Source: Roseovarius sp. ZX-A-9 (GTDB lineage Bacteria > Pseudomonadota > Alphaproteobacteria > Rhodobacterales > Rhodobacteraceae). Taken from it: a DNA stretch of 64,000 bases. The stretch's first letter is position 1, and every line of letters begins with the position of its first letter. The DNA is taken from contig NZ_JAPWHW010000003.1 in the NCBI RefSeq assembly GCF_028369135.1, forward strand, positions 1 through 64,000, written 5' to 3'. Below the pieces are notes generated by a model. That model was not told where the DNA came from, ran no database searches, and saw only the letters and a program-made list of their open reading frames with translations. This document shows, piece after piece, positions 1 through 9,040 of this stretch. The translations under genes were made by a program, and so were the position numbers.

Positions 1-37
1 GCCAGCACGCGCCATAAATGGCGTGGCGCGCGCTGGC
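1..37. repeat. Imperfect inverted repeat at window edge
   Basis: Positions 1-14 pair with 24-37 (14-bp arms, one mismatch) around a 9-nt loop. There is no clear T-run after it on the plus strand, so it may be the terminator of a gene left of the window or a regulatory dyad. Its role cannot be decided without the upstream sequence. Confidence 0.4.
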
Positions 38-101
38 TCTCTCTTCGCACAAGAGCCGGGATCAGCATAAGACAAGCATATGACCGTTTGAACAGAGAGA
101 C

Positions 102-707
102 ATGACGCAAGCGGCAAGCTTCGATCAGGACACTTTCATCAAGGCGTCGATGCGACACCTCGCGACGCTTGATCACGCACGTCCGGGCCCCGATCAACCC
201 GCAGGGTCCTTTCCCGACGACTGGTTCGATCTGCCGCAATCCGCGCTCGCCGATCTGGGCGCGATGACCTATCTTCTCAGCCTCAGCCGATACCACGCCA
301 CGATGGCTCTGCCTGCGGCGACCGCACATCTGGAGGTCGCGCTACGGCTCGGGCAATACCGAATCTTCCGCTCGCGCGGCTATCCGCGTGGCTTCGTGAC
401 CTGGGCCGGGCTTTCGGACGGGGCCGAGCGGCGTTTTGCGCTCCGCCACGAACCGTTGATGCCGCGCCACTGGAATAGCGGGCAGTCAAAATGGATGATC
501 GATTTCGTCGCCCCCTTCGGGCACACCCGCGACATTCTAAAGGTTCTGGCCAATACACCGAACGAAACCCGCCTGCGCACCTTGTGGCACAACGCCAAGG
601 GCACGCGCTATCGCATCATCGAATGGACCCGCCCGGCGGCTGACATGCCGATCACCGTGCGGTCCTACGGCGTGGGCCAGTTCGCCCGCCACCTGGACGA
701 AGGCTGA
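102..707 (+). CDS. HlyC-type toxin-activating lysine acyltransferase
   Basis: 201 aa. It resembles the HlyC/RtxC family, which transfers acyl chains from acyl-ACP to internal lysines of RTX toxins in the cytoplasm before type I export. Visible family marks are a histidine at residue 65 in the segment aligning with the HlyC catalytic His (SLSRYH), a TWAGLS segment at 100-105 matching CSWANLS of HlyC, and W124-SG followed by KWMIDFVAPFG (130-140), in which Asp134 matches the conserved catalytic Asp. Length fits (HlyC is 170 aa; this one has about 30 extra N-terminal residues). The ATG follows a GAGAGA stretch. The next gene begins 3 nt after the stop, so the two are very likely co-translated. 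No RTX toxin or ABC exporter lies in the window, so the substrate is unknown. Family assignment is by motif recognition from memory. Confidence 0.75.
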   Translation: MTQAASFDQDTFIKASMRHLATLDHARPGPDQPAGSFPDDWFDLPQSALADLGAMTYLLSLSRYHATMALPAATAHLEVALRLGQYRIFRSRGYPRGFVTWAGLSDGAERRFALRHEPLMPRHWNSGQSKWMIDFVAPFGHTRDILKVLANTPNETRLRTLWHNAKGTRYRIIEWTRPAADMPITVRSYGVGQFARHLDEG

Positions 708-710
708 CCG

Positions 711-1673
711 ATGGGAGCCCCGACAATAGGTGGTCAGACGACCGGCGCCGTGACCGAGAATTCAGGCATCGTGATCTCGGGCGATCTCGACGACGTCGGC
801 TTCGGGACCGGCAACAACGACGATACATGGTCGATTTCCAGCGCCGCCGGCTACGGCACCGCCACCATCAACCCCACGACCGGCACCTGGAGCTATGACC
901 TCGATGACAGCAATCCCGTGGTCCATGCGCTCGACCCCAGCGATACGCTCATCGATACCTTCACCGTGCGCATGCTTGATGCCGATGGCCGTTTCGACAC
1001 CCAAGACATCACGATTACCATCACGGGCGCGGTCTGCTTCACCAACGGCACGTTGATCGACACCGCACAGGGGCCGCGCCCTGTCGAAAGCCTGCGCATC
1101 GGTGATCGCATCCGCACGCTGGATGATGGCCTGCAGCCGCTGCGCTGGATCGGGCGGCTGGATGTGGACGCCGATGCACAGCGCAGCAATGCCCGTCTGC
1201 GCCCCGCCCAAATCGCCGCCGGCGCGCTTGGGTCCGGCCTGCCGCGGCGCGACCTGCTCGTATCACGTCAGCACCGGATGCTGGTCTCCGGACCGGCGGC
1301 GGCCATGGCTTTTGACAGCGCAGAAGTTCTGATCCCCGCGATCAAGCTGGTGGGGTTGCGCGGCATCACCATTGATCGCACAGCGCGGCCGATCGCCTAT
1401 TACCACCTGCTGCTTGATGCCCATCACATCGTCTTTGCCGAAGGCGCCCCGTCAGAAAGCCTGCTGCCCGCAGCGCAGGCGATGGAGATGCTGCCCGCCA
1501 CGGCGCGCGCCGAGGTGGCCGCGATCCTCGCCAGCGATGACAGCGCAATGCGTTACGAACCCGCCCGGACAATCGCACGGGGCGGTGGCCGCTACCGGCG
1601 GTTCCGCGACCGCATGCAGCGCGAGGACCTGCCGCTGATCGCGCCCCAGACGGTGCCGGAACCCGCAGCCTGA
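711..1673 (+). CDS. VCBS domain plus Hint (hedgehog/intein) domain protein
   Basis: 320 aa. Residues about 11-106 look like one VCBS repeat (ends in the typical DITITITG strand). Cys109 opens a Hint_2-type domain: CFTNGTLI at 109-116, then GPRPVESLRIGD, a QPLRWIGR strand and a VSRQHRMLVSG block with the conserved His. Hint domains of this sort in Rhodobacteraceae are C-terminal autoprocessing modules of secreted proteins and would be expected to activate the peptide bond just before Cys109. No signal peptide and no GGxGxD RTX repeats are visible, so any export would need a C-terminal type I signal. Placed 3 nt behind the acyltransferase gene, which suggests a functional pair. Autoprocessing and acylation are inference. 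Confidence 0.75.
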   Translation: MGAPTIGGQTTGAVTENSGIVISGDLDDVGFGTGNNDDTWSISSAAGYGTATINPTTGTWSYDLDDSNPVVHALDPSDTLIDTFTVRMLDADGRFDTQDITITITGAVCFTNGTLIDTAQGPRPVESLRIGDRIRTLDDGLQPLRWIGRLDVDADAQRSNARLRPAQIAAGALGSGLPRRDLLVSRQHRMLVSGPAAAMAFDSAEVLIPAIKLVGLRGITIDRTARPIAYYHLLLDAHHIVFAEGAPSESLLPAAQAMEMLPATARAEVAAILASDDSAMRYEPARTIARGGGRYRRFRDRMQREDLPLIAPQTVPEPAA

Positions 1674-1787
1674 CCGCCCTGCCCCGCCCGACAAGCCATC
1701 ATGTGAGCAACGCGCACGATGGTTAAAAACTGACATGAAATATGGCGCTGGCCGTGGATAACATCACGGTTTCAGGCAGGTCTACTG

Positions 1788-2327
1788 TCAGCGCCCCAGC
1801 GCCTTTTCCAGCTCTGGACGAAAGCGCTGCTCATAATCGCTGCCCACCAGCGGCCCGATGAATTTATAAAGCACCGTGCCGTCACCACCGATGATGAACG
1901 TCTCTGGCGGGGCCGTCACACCCCAATTGATCGCGGCGCGGCCCTTCGGATCAAATCCGATGCCGATAAACGGATCACCCGAATCGTCCAGGTAGCTGTT
2001 GGCCTGATCGGCATCGTCCTTGAAGTTGATCCCCGCCACGCGCACGCCCTCTTCGTTCAGTGCGTGCAGATTGGGATGTTCGGCGCGGCAGGGCGGGCAC
2101 CAACTGGCCCAGAAATTGACCACCGTGACCTCACCATCGCGCAGCATGGCGTCGGTCAGCTCGGCGCGCCCCTCAAGGGCGGTGGTTGGCACCTCCGGCG
2201 CAGGCTTGCCGATAAAGACGGACGGCAACGCGTCCGGGTCGCCGCGCTGCATGCCGACGAAAAACAGCGCCGCAAGCCCGGCAAAGAGCAACGGCGGCGC
2301 GATCATCAATGGTGAAATCCTAGCCAT
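1788..2327 (-). CDS. ccmG: Cytochrome c biogenesis thioredoxin CcmG (DsbE)
   Basis: About 179 aa from the ATG at 2327, which has a GGAG 8 nt upstream; an upstream ATG at 2351 would add eight residues but has a poor ribosome site. The N-terminal hydrophobic segment is a membrane anchor; a periplasmic thioredoxin fold follows with WCPPC active site in the WASWCPPC motif. It reduces the CXXCH thiols of apocytochrome c for haem ligation. Last gene of ccmABCDG; its start overlaps the end of ccmD by 8 nt, so translation is probably coupled. Confidence 0.93.
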   Translation of the reverse strand: MARISPLMIAPPLLFAGLAALFFVGMQRGDPDALPSVFIGKPAPEVPTTALEGRAELTDAMLRDGEVTVVNFWASWCPPCRAEHPNLHALNEEGVRVAGINFKDDADQANSYLDDSGDPFIGIGFDPKGRAAINWGVTAPPETFIIGGDGTVLYKFIGPLVGSDYEQRFRPELEKALGR

Positions 2328-2478
2328 CTTTGCGGCTCCGTTTCTCGACATCGCTCAGTTGCGCCTTGATCCGCCGTGCCCGCGCAATACTGAGCCACGC
2401 CAGCACCGCCAGCAACCCGATGGAAACGACATAAGAGCCGAGCACCGCAAAGGCGTATTTTCCCAGTTCCGGCATCAT
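2320..2478 (-). CDS. ccmD: Haem exporter protein CcmD
   Basis: 52 aa small membrane protein: a start MMPELGKYAF, a single hydrophobic helix at about residues 10-31 and a basic, charged C-terminus (ARARRIKAQL). This is the usual layout of CcmD, which stabilises the CcmABC complex and helps release holo-CcmE. The first ATG at 2478 overlaps the ccmC stop as ATGA, the standard coupling in ccm operons. Identification rests on position and topology, since CcmD is poorly conserved. Confidence 0.88.
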   Translation of the reverse strand: MMPELGKYAFAVLGSYVVSIGLLAVLAWLSIARARRIKAQLSDVEKRSRKDG

Positions 2479-3206
2479 TCCATCCGCTCCCGCGCCAGCA
2501 GCGCGCGCATCCGCCGCGCACGGATCTCGCTCTGGGTCCGCAGCAGGACCAAGGCCACAAACAGCAGGATAAACCCCGCGATGCTCAACAGCAGCGGATG
2601 GTAAAACACGTCCGCCACGTTCTCTTCCTTGTCGAGGCTCAGCGAAGCCGGTTGATGCAGCCCCTGGTTCCAGAAATTCACCGCATAACGGCTGAGCACC
2701 GCAAAGACCGATCCCACGAGGCACAGCACGCTGGTCAGGTCCGCTGCGGTATCATCGTCCTCGATGGCCTCCCACAGCGCGATATATCCCAGATAGAACA
2801 GGAACAGGATCAGGAAGGACGTCAGGCGCGGGTCCCAGACCCACCACGTGCCCCAGATCGGCTGCCCCCAAAGCGCACCGGTCGCCAGCGCGATAACCGT
2901 CATCACCGCCCCCACCGGGGCGGCGGCCCGCGCCGCAAGTGCGCTGACATGGTGCCGCCGCACGATCCAGATCAGCGACGCGACCAGCATCATCAGCCAG
3001 GCGTTGATCGCCATCAGGGCCGCCGGGACGTGCAGGAAGATGATCTTGACGCTGGCCCCCTGCCGCGCCTCTTCGGGCGTGTACCAGAAGCCCCAGACAA
3101 GCCCCGTGACCAGCGTGATCAACGCCAGCCCCGTGACCCACGGTAGCAGCCGGTCAGAAGTTTCGATGAACTTCCTCGGATTGGCGTATTCCCAGAGCGA
3201 ACGCAT
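2475..3206 (-). CDS. ccmC: Haem lyase-delivery protein CcmC
   Basis: 243 aa, six predicted transmembrane helices. The tryptophan-rich WWD motif (GTWWVWDPRLT, about 118-128) that binds haem in the periplasm is intact, and the flanking conserved histidines (FLHVP near 58-62; HPLLL near 203) are present. CcmC loads haem onto CcmE. It lies 26 nt after ccmB and is coupled to ccmD by a 4-nt overlap. Confidence 0.95.
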   Translation of the reverse strand: MRSLWEYANPRKFIETSDRLLPWVTGLALITLVTGLVWGFWYTPEEARQGASVKIIFLHVPAALMAINAWLMMLVASLIWIVRRHHVSALAARAAAPVGAVMTVIALATGALWGQPIWGTWWVWDPRLTSFLILFLFYLGYIALWEAIEDDDTAADLTSVLCLVGSVFAVLSRYAVNFWNQGLHQPASLSLDKEENVADVFYHPLLLSIAGFILLFVALVLLRTQSEIRARRMRALLARERME

Positions 3207-3232
3207 GGCCGGGTCTGGTCCTTCCTTGTGTC

Positions 3233-3889
3233 TCAGCGAAGATTTACCCTTAGTACCGCAGCCGAAGCGAAGGGCAAGAGCGCGATTGTGCCGCAGGTGA
3301 TCCCTGCCAGCATTATCAACGGTGTGGCATATCCCAGCCCTTCAGCGCCGCGCCGCGCCGCCTCGGCCCCGAAGATCAGCACCGGCACGTAAAGCGGCAG
3401 CACCAGCAGGCTCAGCAACAGCCCGCCACGCTTGATCCCCACTGTCAGCGCCGCGCCGAACGTGCCGATCACGCTCAGCGCGGGCGTGCCCAGCAGTAAC
3501 GACAAGGTGAGCGGCAGATAACCCGATGCGGGCAGGTTCAGCAGCACCCCCAGTACCGGCGCGGCCAATACCAGCGGCAGCCCGGTGGTCAGCCAATGCG
3601 CCAGCGCCTTGATGCTCACCAGCCCCTCCATCGGCAAGGGCGCAGTCGCCAGCAGATCCAGCGATCCGTCCTCCCAATCCAGCGCAAGAATTCGGTCCAG
3701 CGACAGCAGGCACGCCAGCAACGCCCCCAACCACAGGATGCCCGGCGCGATGCTGGCATGCAGCTCCGGGCGCGGGCCGACCCCGAAGGGCACCAGCGTC
3801 ACGACGATCAGGAAAAACGCAAGCCCGAGGCCAAAGCCTCCCCCTGCGCGCACCCCGAGCCGCAGATCCCGCATCAGCAGCGCAATCAC
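3233..3889 (-). CDS. ccmB: Haem exporter ABC permease CcmB
   Basis: 218 aa integral membrane protein with about six hydrophobic helices and the CcmB-type opening ([12 protein letters not shown]). It forms the membrane part of the CcmAB transporter that drives release of holo-CcmE. The start ATG overlaps the ccmA stop by 4 nt. Length matches the family. Confidence 0.94.
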   Translation of the reverse strand: MIALLMRDLRLGVRAGGGFGLGLAFFLIVVTLVPFGVGPRPELHASIAPGILWLGALLACLLSLDRILALDWEDGSLDLLATAPLPMEGLVSIKALAHWLTTGLPLVLAAPVLGVLLNLPASGYLPLTLSLLLGTPALSVIGTFGAALTVGIKRGGLLLSLLVLPLYVPVLIFGAEAARRGAEGLGYATPLIMLAGITCGTIALLPFASAAVLRVNLR

Positions 3890-4503
3890 AGGAACGCCCC
3901 GTCAAAATCGGTCAGCGTCTGCGGCTTGGCGCGAAACGGTGTCACGTCCAGCACATCGGCCTCGTCCAGCCCGAGATGAATATGCGTGGCAATCAGCGCC
4001 GAACCACCTGCCACCAGATGATCGCGCACAACCCCGGCAAACAGTGCCGTCGCATGCATGTCCAGCGAAACGGTGGGTTCGTCCAGCAACCAGGTTTCGC
4101 GCCCCGTCACCAGCAGCCGTGCCAGCCCCAGCCGCCGCTTCTGCCCGGCCGACAACACGCCCGCCGGGCGATCTGCCAGCGGGCCCAGCTCGAACGCCGT
4201 CAGCGCGTGCGAAATGCTTCTGCGGCCAAACACCCGCGCCCAGAAAATCAGGTTCTCCGCCACGCTCAGCGTCGGTTTGATCCCGTCCGCGTGACCGGCA
4301 TAGACGATCGTATCGCGATCCGCCTCGATCCGCCCGCTCACCGGCGCTTGCAGCCCTGCAACCGTGCGCAACAGCGTTGTCTTGCCCGCTCCGTTCGGCC
4401 CGCGCAGGATCAGCGCCTCACCCGCATCGAGTGCAAAGCTGACATCCTCCAGAACAGCAATGCCGCCGCGGGCAATGGTCAGATCGTGAACGCTGAGTGT
4501 CAT
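3886..4503 (-). CDS. ccmA: Haem exporter ATP-binding protein CcmA
   Basis: 205 aa ABC ATPase. Walker [10 protein letters not shown] at 35-43, signature LSAGQ at 117-121, Walker B LLDEP at 139-143 and the switch His in IATHIH near the C-terminus are all intact. It powers the CcmAB complex of system I cytochrome c maturation. First gene of ccmABCDG; 38 nt separate it from the Mth938-like gene upstream, so it may be read from the yajC-secDF promoter. Confidence 0.95.
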   Translation of the reverse strand: MTLSVHDLTIARGGIAVLEDVSFALDAGEALILRGPNGAGKTTLLRTVAGLQAPVSGRIEADRDTIVYAGHADGIKPTLSVAENLIFWARVFGRRSISHALTAFELGPLADRPAGVLSAGQKRRLGLARLLVTGRETWLLDEPTVSLDMHATALFAGVVRDHLVAGGSALIATHIHLGLDEADVLDVTPFRAKPQTLTDFDGAFL

Positions 4504-4541
4504 GTGACGGGCTTAGTCCATATGTGGCCGTGGCAGAGGGT

Positions 4542-4895
4542 TCAGACCGGCAACAATGCGGCCGCCACACGCCGCCCTTCGGATAATAGCACATTGAATG
4601 TCCGGCAGGCAGCAGGCGAATTCATCGTTTCGACACCAAGCCCCGCCTCTTCCAGCACGGCCCGCAGGGCGGCCGGAATATGCGCGATCTCTGCCCCCGT
4701 CCCCAGAAACAGCACGTCGATCTCGTCCAGCAGATCCAGCAGCGGCTGGATGTCGTCCAACCCGCCCCAGCCGCGCGCGCCGGTTTGCGTCACGCAGACG
4801 GGACCGTGAAACACCTTGCCGCCCACCCGGAAGAATCCCGGCCCATAGCCGTCGATCGGCGTGGCCTGGGGGAATGAAATCTCGTGCATCTGCAT
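4542..4895 (-). CDS. Mth938-like domain protein (DUF498)
   Basis: 117 aa. The pattern of a GYG-GFF-V-G segment, W43-G, the LFLGTG motif and a late MNSPAACRTFNVL segment marks the Mth938/NDUFAF3-like family, whose bacterial members sit beside secDF or ccm genes and whose mitochondrial relative assists complex I assembly. The bacterial role is not established. Start chosen at the ATG with GGGAG six nt upstream. Lies between tauE and ccmA in the same direction. Confidence 0.85.
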   Translation of the reverse strand: MQMHEISFPQATPIDGYGPGFFRVGGKVFHGPVCVTQTGARGWGGLDDIQPLLDLLDEIDVLFLGTGAEIAHIPAALRAVLEEAGLGVETMNSPAACRTFNVLLSEGRRVAAALLPV

Positions 4896-4953
4896 AGCGC
4901 TCTCCCGTCACGTTTCAGCATATTGGCGCGCATCGCCGATACGGCGCGCCGTT

Positions 4954-5706
4954 TCAACTCCAGACCGGCATGCCGCTGACCACCGCCAGCCCGATCACCG
5001 TAAAGGCTGCATAACGATAGAGCCGCTCGCGCGTCGGATCAAACAGCGCCTGCCCGATCATCGTGGTAACGAAATAGGGTATCGCCAGCAGCCCCGCCAG
5101 CCAGACCAGCTGCCAGCCAGCAAAGCCGCGCAACAGCAGATTGGCAACGATAACCACATCCAGCGCCGCCAGAAACAGGATCGTGTTGGCCCGAACCGAC
5201 TGCGCCGCCGCTCTGCCTGCAAGGTAAAACAGAATCACCGCCGGGCCGGTCAGCCCGGTCATCCCGCCAATGACACCCGCAACCGCCCCGATGCCCAACA
5301 GCCCCGGCAATCTGACCTTGCCCGAGAAGCGCCAGCCCGAAACCAGTGCGATCAGTGTCCCGCCTGCAATTCCTGTCACCACCCAGCGCACGGTCAGCGC
5401 ATCGAGCCGGTCCATGATGAACAAACCCAGCGGCACCATCGGCAATGCCGCCAGCACCAACAAGCTGACTTCACGCCGGTCGGCCTGCCCCCAGGCGCGC
5501 GGCAGCAGGGCCGCGGTACTGGCGAGCCCGGTCAGCGTGATCACCGCCACCACATGGGCCGGCGGCAGGAACAGCCCGGCAACAGGAACAAAGATCAGCG
5601 CCGTGCCAAACCCGGTGAACCCGCGCACGATACCCGCCGCCGCAATCGTCGCAACCAGCCACCAGAACCCCGGCAGATCCAGCGCGGCGCTCAGTACGTC
5701 AGGCAT
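4954..5706 (-). CDS. Sulfite exporter TauE/SafE family permease
   Basis: 250 aa with about eight hydrophobic helices. The GFTGFG motif near residues 30-35 and the second-half repeat GGMTGLTGP (about 166-174) are the paired signatures of TauE/SafE permeases. The family exports sulfite, sulfoacetate or related organic anions; the substrate cannot be told from sequence. Its start overlaps the secDF stop by 8 nt, so it is translated with an export operon, an odd partner that looks like an insertion into the usual secDF-Mth938 order. Confidence 0.88.
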   Translation of the reverse strand: MPDVLSAALDLPGFWWLVATIAAAGIVRGFTGFGTALIFVPVAGLFLPPAHVVAVITLTGLASTAALLPRAWGQADRREVSLLVLAALPMVPLGLFIMDRLDALTVRWVVTGIAGGTLIALVSGWRFSGKVRLPGLLGIGAVAGVIGGMTGLTGPAVILFYLAGRAAAQSVRANTILFLAALDVVIVANLLLRGFAGWQLVWLAGLLAIPYFVTTMIGQALFDPTRERLYRYAAFTVIGLAVVSGMPVWS

Positions 5707-8332
5707 CCACGTTGGCGAACTGGTTGCCGGTGTTGGCGTCCGGCTTGGACCAGTCGCGCTTGACGCCCAGCCACAGCAGGACCGTCGAAGCCACGAAGAC
5801 CGAACTGTAGGTCCCCACGATCACGCCCCAGATCATCGCAAAGACAAAGCCCCGGATCACATCCCCGCCCAGAATGTAGAGCGCGACCAGTGCCAACAAC
5901 GTGGTCACCGAGGTCATGATCGTCCGGCTCAGCGTCTCGTTGATCGACAGGTTCAGCACTTCGCTGAACTCCATCTTCTTGTATTTTCGCAGGTTCTCGC
6001 GCACCCGGTCGAACACGACCACCGTATCGTTCAGCGAATAGCCCACGATGGTCAGAAGCGCTGCGATGATCGTCAGGTCAAACTGGATCTGCACCTCGGA
6101 AAAGACCCCGATGGTCAGAACCACGTCATGGACAAGCGCAACCACGGCCCCCACGGCGAACTGCCATTCAAAGCGCAGCCAGATATAGATCAGCACCGCG
6201 CCGATCGCGAGGATGACGGCAATGGCCGCCGTGGTAATCAGTTCGCCCGACACTTTCGGCCCGACGCTCTCGACAGAGGTGAACTTGATATCGCTCACCG
6301 CGCCCTGCAATGCCGCTTCGACCTGCGCGATCACCTCTGGGCTGACCGCTTCCTGCTCATCCTGGGCCTGGATGCGGATCATGGCGACGTTCTCATCGTC
6401 ACCGAAGGTGGGATCGAACACTTCGGTGATCGTCACATCCCCCAACCCCAGCGGCGTGATGGCGTCGCGGTACTGGCCGATATCAACCGATTGCGTGCTC
6501 TCGGTACGAATCGTCGTGCCACCTTTGAAGTCGATCCCGAAATTCAGACCCTGCGTGCCGAACGAACCGATAGCAGCGACGATCAGGACAGCCGACAGCC
6601 CCAGCGACAGCTTCCAACGGCGGAAGAAATCCCATTTGGTCTCATCCGGCACCAGCCGCAGCGCACGGCCCTGAAGCACGGTTTTCGGGCGCTTGCGGGC
6701 AAACCACATCACCGCGATCAGGCGGGTGACGTAAATCGCGGTAAAGACCGAGGTCAGAATACCCAGACCCAGCGTGATGGCAAAGCCGCGCACCGGGCCA
6801 GAACCCATGGCAAAGAGAATCAGCGCCGTGATGAACGTGGTGATGTTGGCATCCGTGATGGCGCTCAGCGCCTTCTCGTAGCCCAGCTCGATCGCCCGCG
6901 CCGGGCCCTTGGCGGTCCGCATCTCTTCGCGGATACGCTCGAACACCAGCACATTGGCATCGACGGCCATCCCGATGGTCAGCACGATCCCCGCGATGCC
7001 CGGCAATGTCAGCGTCGCACCGATCAGGCTGAGCAGGCCAAAGATCAGGCCGACGTTGATGATCAGGGCAATATTCGCGAAAATCCCGAAAATGCCGTAG
7101 CTGAGAAACATGTAAACCAGCACCAGCACAAAGGCGACGATACAGGCCAGTTCCCCGGCTTCGATACTGTCAGCGCCCAATTCCGGGCCGATCGTGCGCT
7201 CTTCGAGGAATTCCAGCCCCGCAGGCAATGCGCCCGCGCGCAGCAGAACCGCCAGGTTGGTGCTTTCCTCGACCGAGAAATTGCCGGTGATGATGCCCGA
7301 TCCGCCGGGGATGTGGCTCTGGATCACTGGCGCGCTGATCACCTCGTCGTCCAGCACGATGGCAAACGGATTGCCGATATTCTCGGCGGTGTAATCGCCA
7401 AAGCTGCGCGCGCCCGTCGGGTTGAAGCGGAACGACACCGCAGGCCGCCCGTTCTGGTCGAAATCGGGCTGCGCATCCACCAGGTCCTCGCCGGTCACGA
7501 CCGGTGCGGCCTCCAGGATGTAGTAAACGCCCTCATCGTCCAGCGACGGCAGCAATTCATTGCCCGGTCCGGGGCGTTCGTCCTTGTTCGAGGTCCGGCT
7601 GACCACCGGCTGAAAGGTCAGCTGCGCGGTGGTGCCGATGATTTCCTTCAGCTCTGCCGCGCTGCCGATGCCCGGCACCTGGATCAGGATTCGGTCCGAC
7701 CCCTGCCGCTGGATCGTCGGCTCGCGCGTGCCAACCTCGTCGATACGCCGCCGGATGATCTCCAGCGCCTGCCGCACGGTGCGTTCGTCGGTGGCGCGTT
7801 TTTCCGCCTCGCTCAGGCGCACCACGATGCTGTCGCCGCGTGTCGTAACTTCGATATCGTTGGCCCCTGCCCCGGCCAGCGTCGCCACGGGGCGCGCCAA
7901 ACTGCGCACCAGCGTTGCGGCCTCGGCGACCTGTTCGGGCCGCTCGTTGAGCCGCACCACCAGTTCGTCACCTTCTGTCGGTTGCAGGCGGATGGTGCCC
8001 ACACGGTCACGCTCGTCGCGCAACAGGTCGCGCACTTGCGGCCACATGCCTTCGATCCGGGCGCGATAGACCTCTTCGACCTTCACTTCTGCCAGCAGAT
8101 GCGCGCCGCCGCGCAGATCGAGCCCCAGATTCACCAGCCCAGATGGCATCCAGCTGGGCCAGAGCGCCAGATCGTCGGCCACCTCTGCCGGGTCCACGCC
8201 CGCCTCTACAGCAGCAAGGGCATCATTATGAGTCTCGACCCGCGAATAGAAACCATTGGGCAGGGCCAGCAGCAGGCCAAGGGCCACCAGCCCCCAGATG
8301 CAGAGACGTTTCCACAGGTCGATCTGGAGCAT
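5699..8332 (-). CDS. secDF: Fused protein translocase subunit SecDF
   Basis: 877 aa. Residues 1 to about 545 are SecD: N-terminal helix, large periplasmic P1 domain with the DLRGGAHLL motif at about 73-81, then five helices including the GMAVDANVLVFERIREE motif. After a cytoplasmic linker (GRALRLVPDETKWDFF) the rest is SecF, with GIDFKGGT and the NDTVVVFDRVREN motif. SecDF uses the proton gradient to pull preproteins through SecYEG. The single frame is 877 codons, close to the sum of separate SecD and SecF proteins, and no start codon lies at the junction, so this is a true fusion. Follows yajC by 44 nt. Confidence 0.95.
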   Translation of the reverse strand: MLQIDLWKRLCIWGLVALGLLLALPNGFYSRVETHNDALAAVEAGVDPAEVADDLALWPSWMPSGLVNLGLDLRGGAHLLAEVKVEEVYRARIEGMWPQVRDLLRDERDRVGTIRLQPTEGDELVVRLNERPEQVAEAATLVRSLARPVATLAGAGANDIEVTTRGDSIVVRLSEAEKRATDERTVRQALEIIRRRIDEVGTREPTIQRQGSDRILIQVPGIGSAAELKEIIGTTAQLTFQPVVSRTSNKDERPGPGNELLPSLDDEGVYYILEAAPVVTGEDLVDAQPDFDQNGRPAVSFRFNPTGARSFGDYTAENIGNPFAIVLDDEVISAPVIQSHIPGGSGIITGNFSVEESTNLAVLLRAGALPAGLEFLEERTIGPELGADSIEAGELACIVAFVLVLVYMFLSYGIFGIFANIALIINVGLIFGLLSLIGATLTLPGIAGIVLTIGMAVDANVLVFERIREEMRTAKGPARAIELGYEKALSAITDANITTFITALILFAMGSGPVRGFAITLGLGILTSVFTAIYVTRLIAVMWFARKRPKTVLQGRALRLVPDETKWDFFRRWKLSLGLSAVLIVAAIGSFGTQGLNFGIDFKGGTTIRTESTQSVDIGQYRDAITPLGLGDVTITEVFDPTFGDDENVAMIRIQAQDEQEAVSPEVIAQVEAALQGAVSDIKFTSVESVGPKVSGELITTAAIAVILAIGAVLIYIWLRFEWQFAVGAVVALVHDVVLTIGVFSEVQIQFDLTIIAALLTIVGYSLNDTVVVFDRVRENLRKYKKMEFSEVLNLSINETLSRTIMTSVTTLLALVALYILGGDVIRGFVFAMIWGVIVGTYSSVFVASTVLLWLGVKRDWSKPDANTGNQFANVDA

Positions 8333-8376
8333 TGTGATGCCTTTTCAGCGTAACGGACAGGTTTGGGGGAGGAGGA

Positions 8377-8667
8377 TCAGCCCTCGGCTGGCTCGGTCTT
8401 GGACAGAACCTGCGCGATGGTGGACTTGATCACCCGAATCTTCACCCCGGTAGCCACTTCGACCTCGATTTCGTCGTCATCCTTGACCTTGGCCACCTTG
8501 CCGATGATCCCGCCCTGGGTCACCACCTGATCGCCGCGCCGCAGGGCCTCAACCATGGCCTTGTGGAGCTTCAGTTTCTTCTGCTGAGGCCGGATCAGCA
8601 GGAGATACATGATCCCGAAGATCAGGATCAGAGGGACAAATTGCGCCAATGCGTTGCCGCCTTCCAT
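8377..8667 (-). CDS. yajC: Preprotein translocase subunit YajC
   Basis: 96 aa from the ATG at 8667, preceded by AAGGA about 7 nt upstream. One transmembrane helix (about 8-26) ends in the family motif LLIRPQQKK, followed by the GDQVVTQGGIIGKV segment. YajC associates with SecDF and the holotranslocon. First gene of the yajC-secDF-tauE-Mth938-ccm run. Confidence 0.95.
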   Translation of the reverse strand: MEGGNALAQFVPLILIFGIMYLLLIRPQQKKLKLHKAMVEALRRGDQVVTQGGIIGKVAKVKDDDEIEVEVATGVKIRVIKSTIAQVLSKTEPAEG

Positions 8668-8906
8668 AGGGTGTTCCTTCGTGTACGGCGGGGGCTTCCC
8701 GCAATTTTTGGGGAACCTATGGTCCAGCGGGCAGTTTTGCAAGACGCGAAAGGTGTGAGAACGCCCTCGCAGCCAAGCCGGCAGTTGCACATGCCCGACG
8801 CCGCACTCTCTCCCGGCACTGCCCGCATCGGCACAACACCGCACGACGCATGAATCACCCGTTCATTCAGGGCGCCAGCAGTCTCCGGGTTACCAAGGGT
8901 AGCTTC

Positions 8907-8993
8907 TGGTACGGACGGTGGGATTCGAACCCACACGGGGACAAGCCCCAACAGATTTTAAGTCTGGTATGTCTACCATTCCATCACGTCCGC
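8907..8993 (-). tRNA. tRNA-Leu (anticodon UAA)
   Basis: The minus strand gives a complete cloverleaf of 87 nt including the encoded CCA: acceptor stem 8987-8993 with 8911-8917, discriminator A, anticodon loop CTTAAAA with anticodon TAA, a long variable arm (GGGG/CCCC stem) typical of leucine tRNAs, and the TTCGAATC T-loop. Confidence 0.97.
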
Positions 8994-9040
8994 ATCTGGC
9001 GCGACAATAGCCAACGCAGGACGCGTGTAAACCCACGCGG

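Noticed and set aside
5270..8353. An open frame of about 1,000 codons on the plus strand opposite secDF
   Set aside because: It is the antisense of a certain gene; the predicted protein is rich in Arg, His, Gln and Pro with no domain, as expected for a shadow frame in GC-rich DNA.
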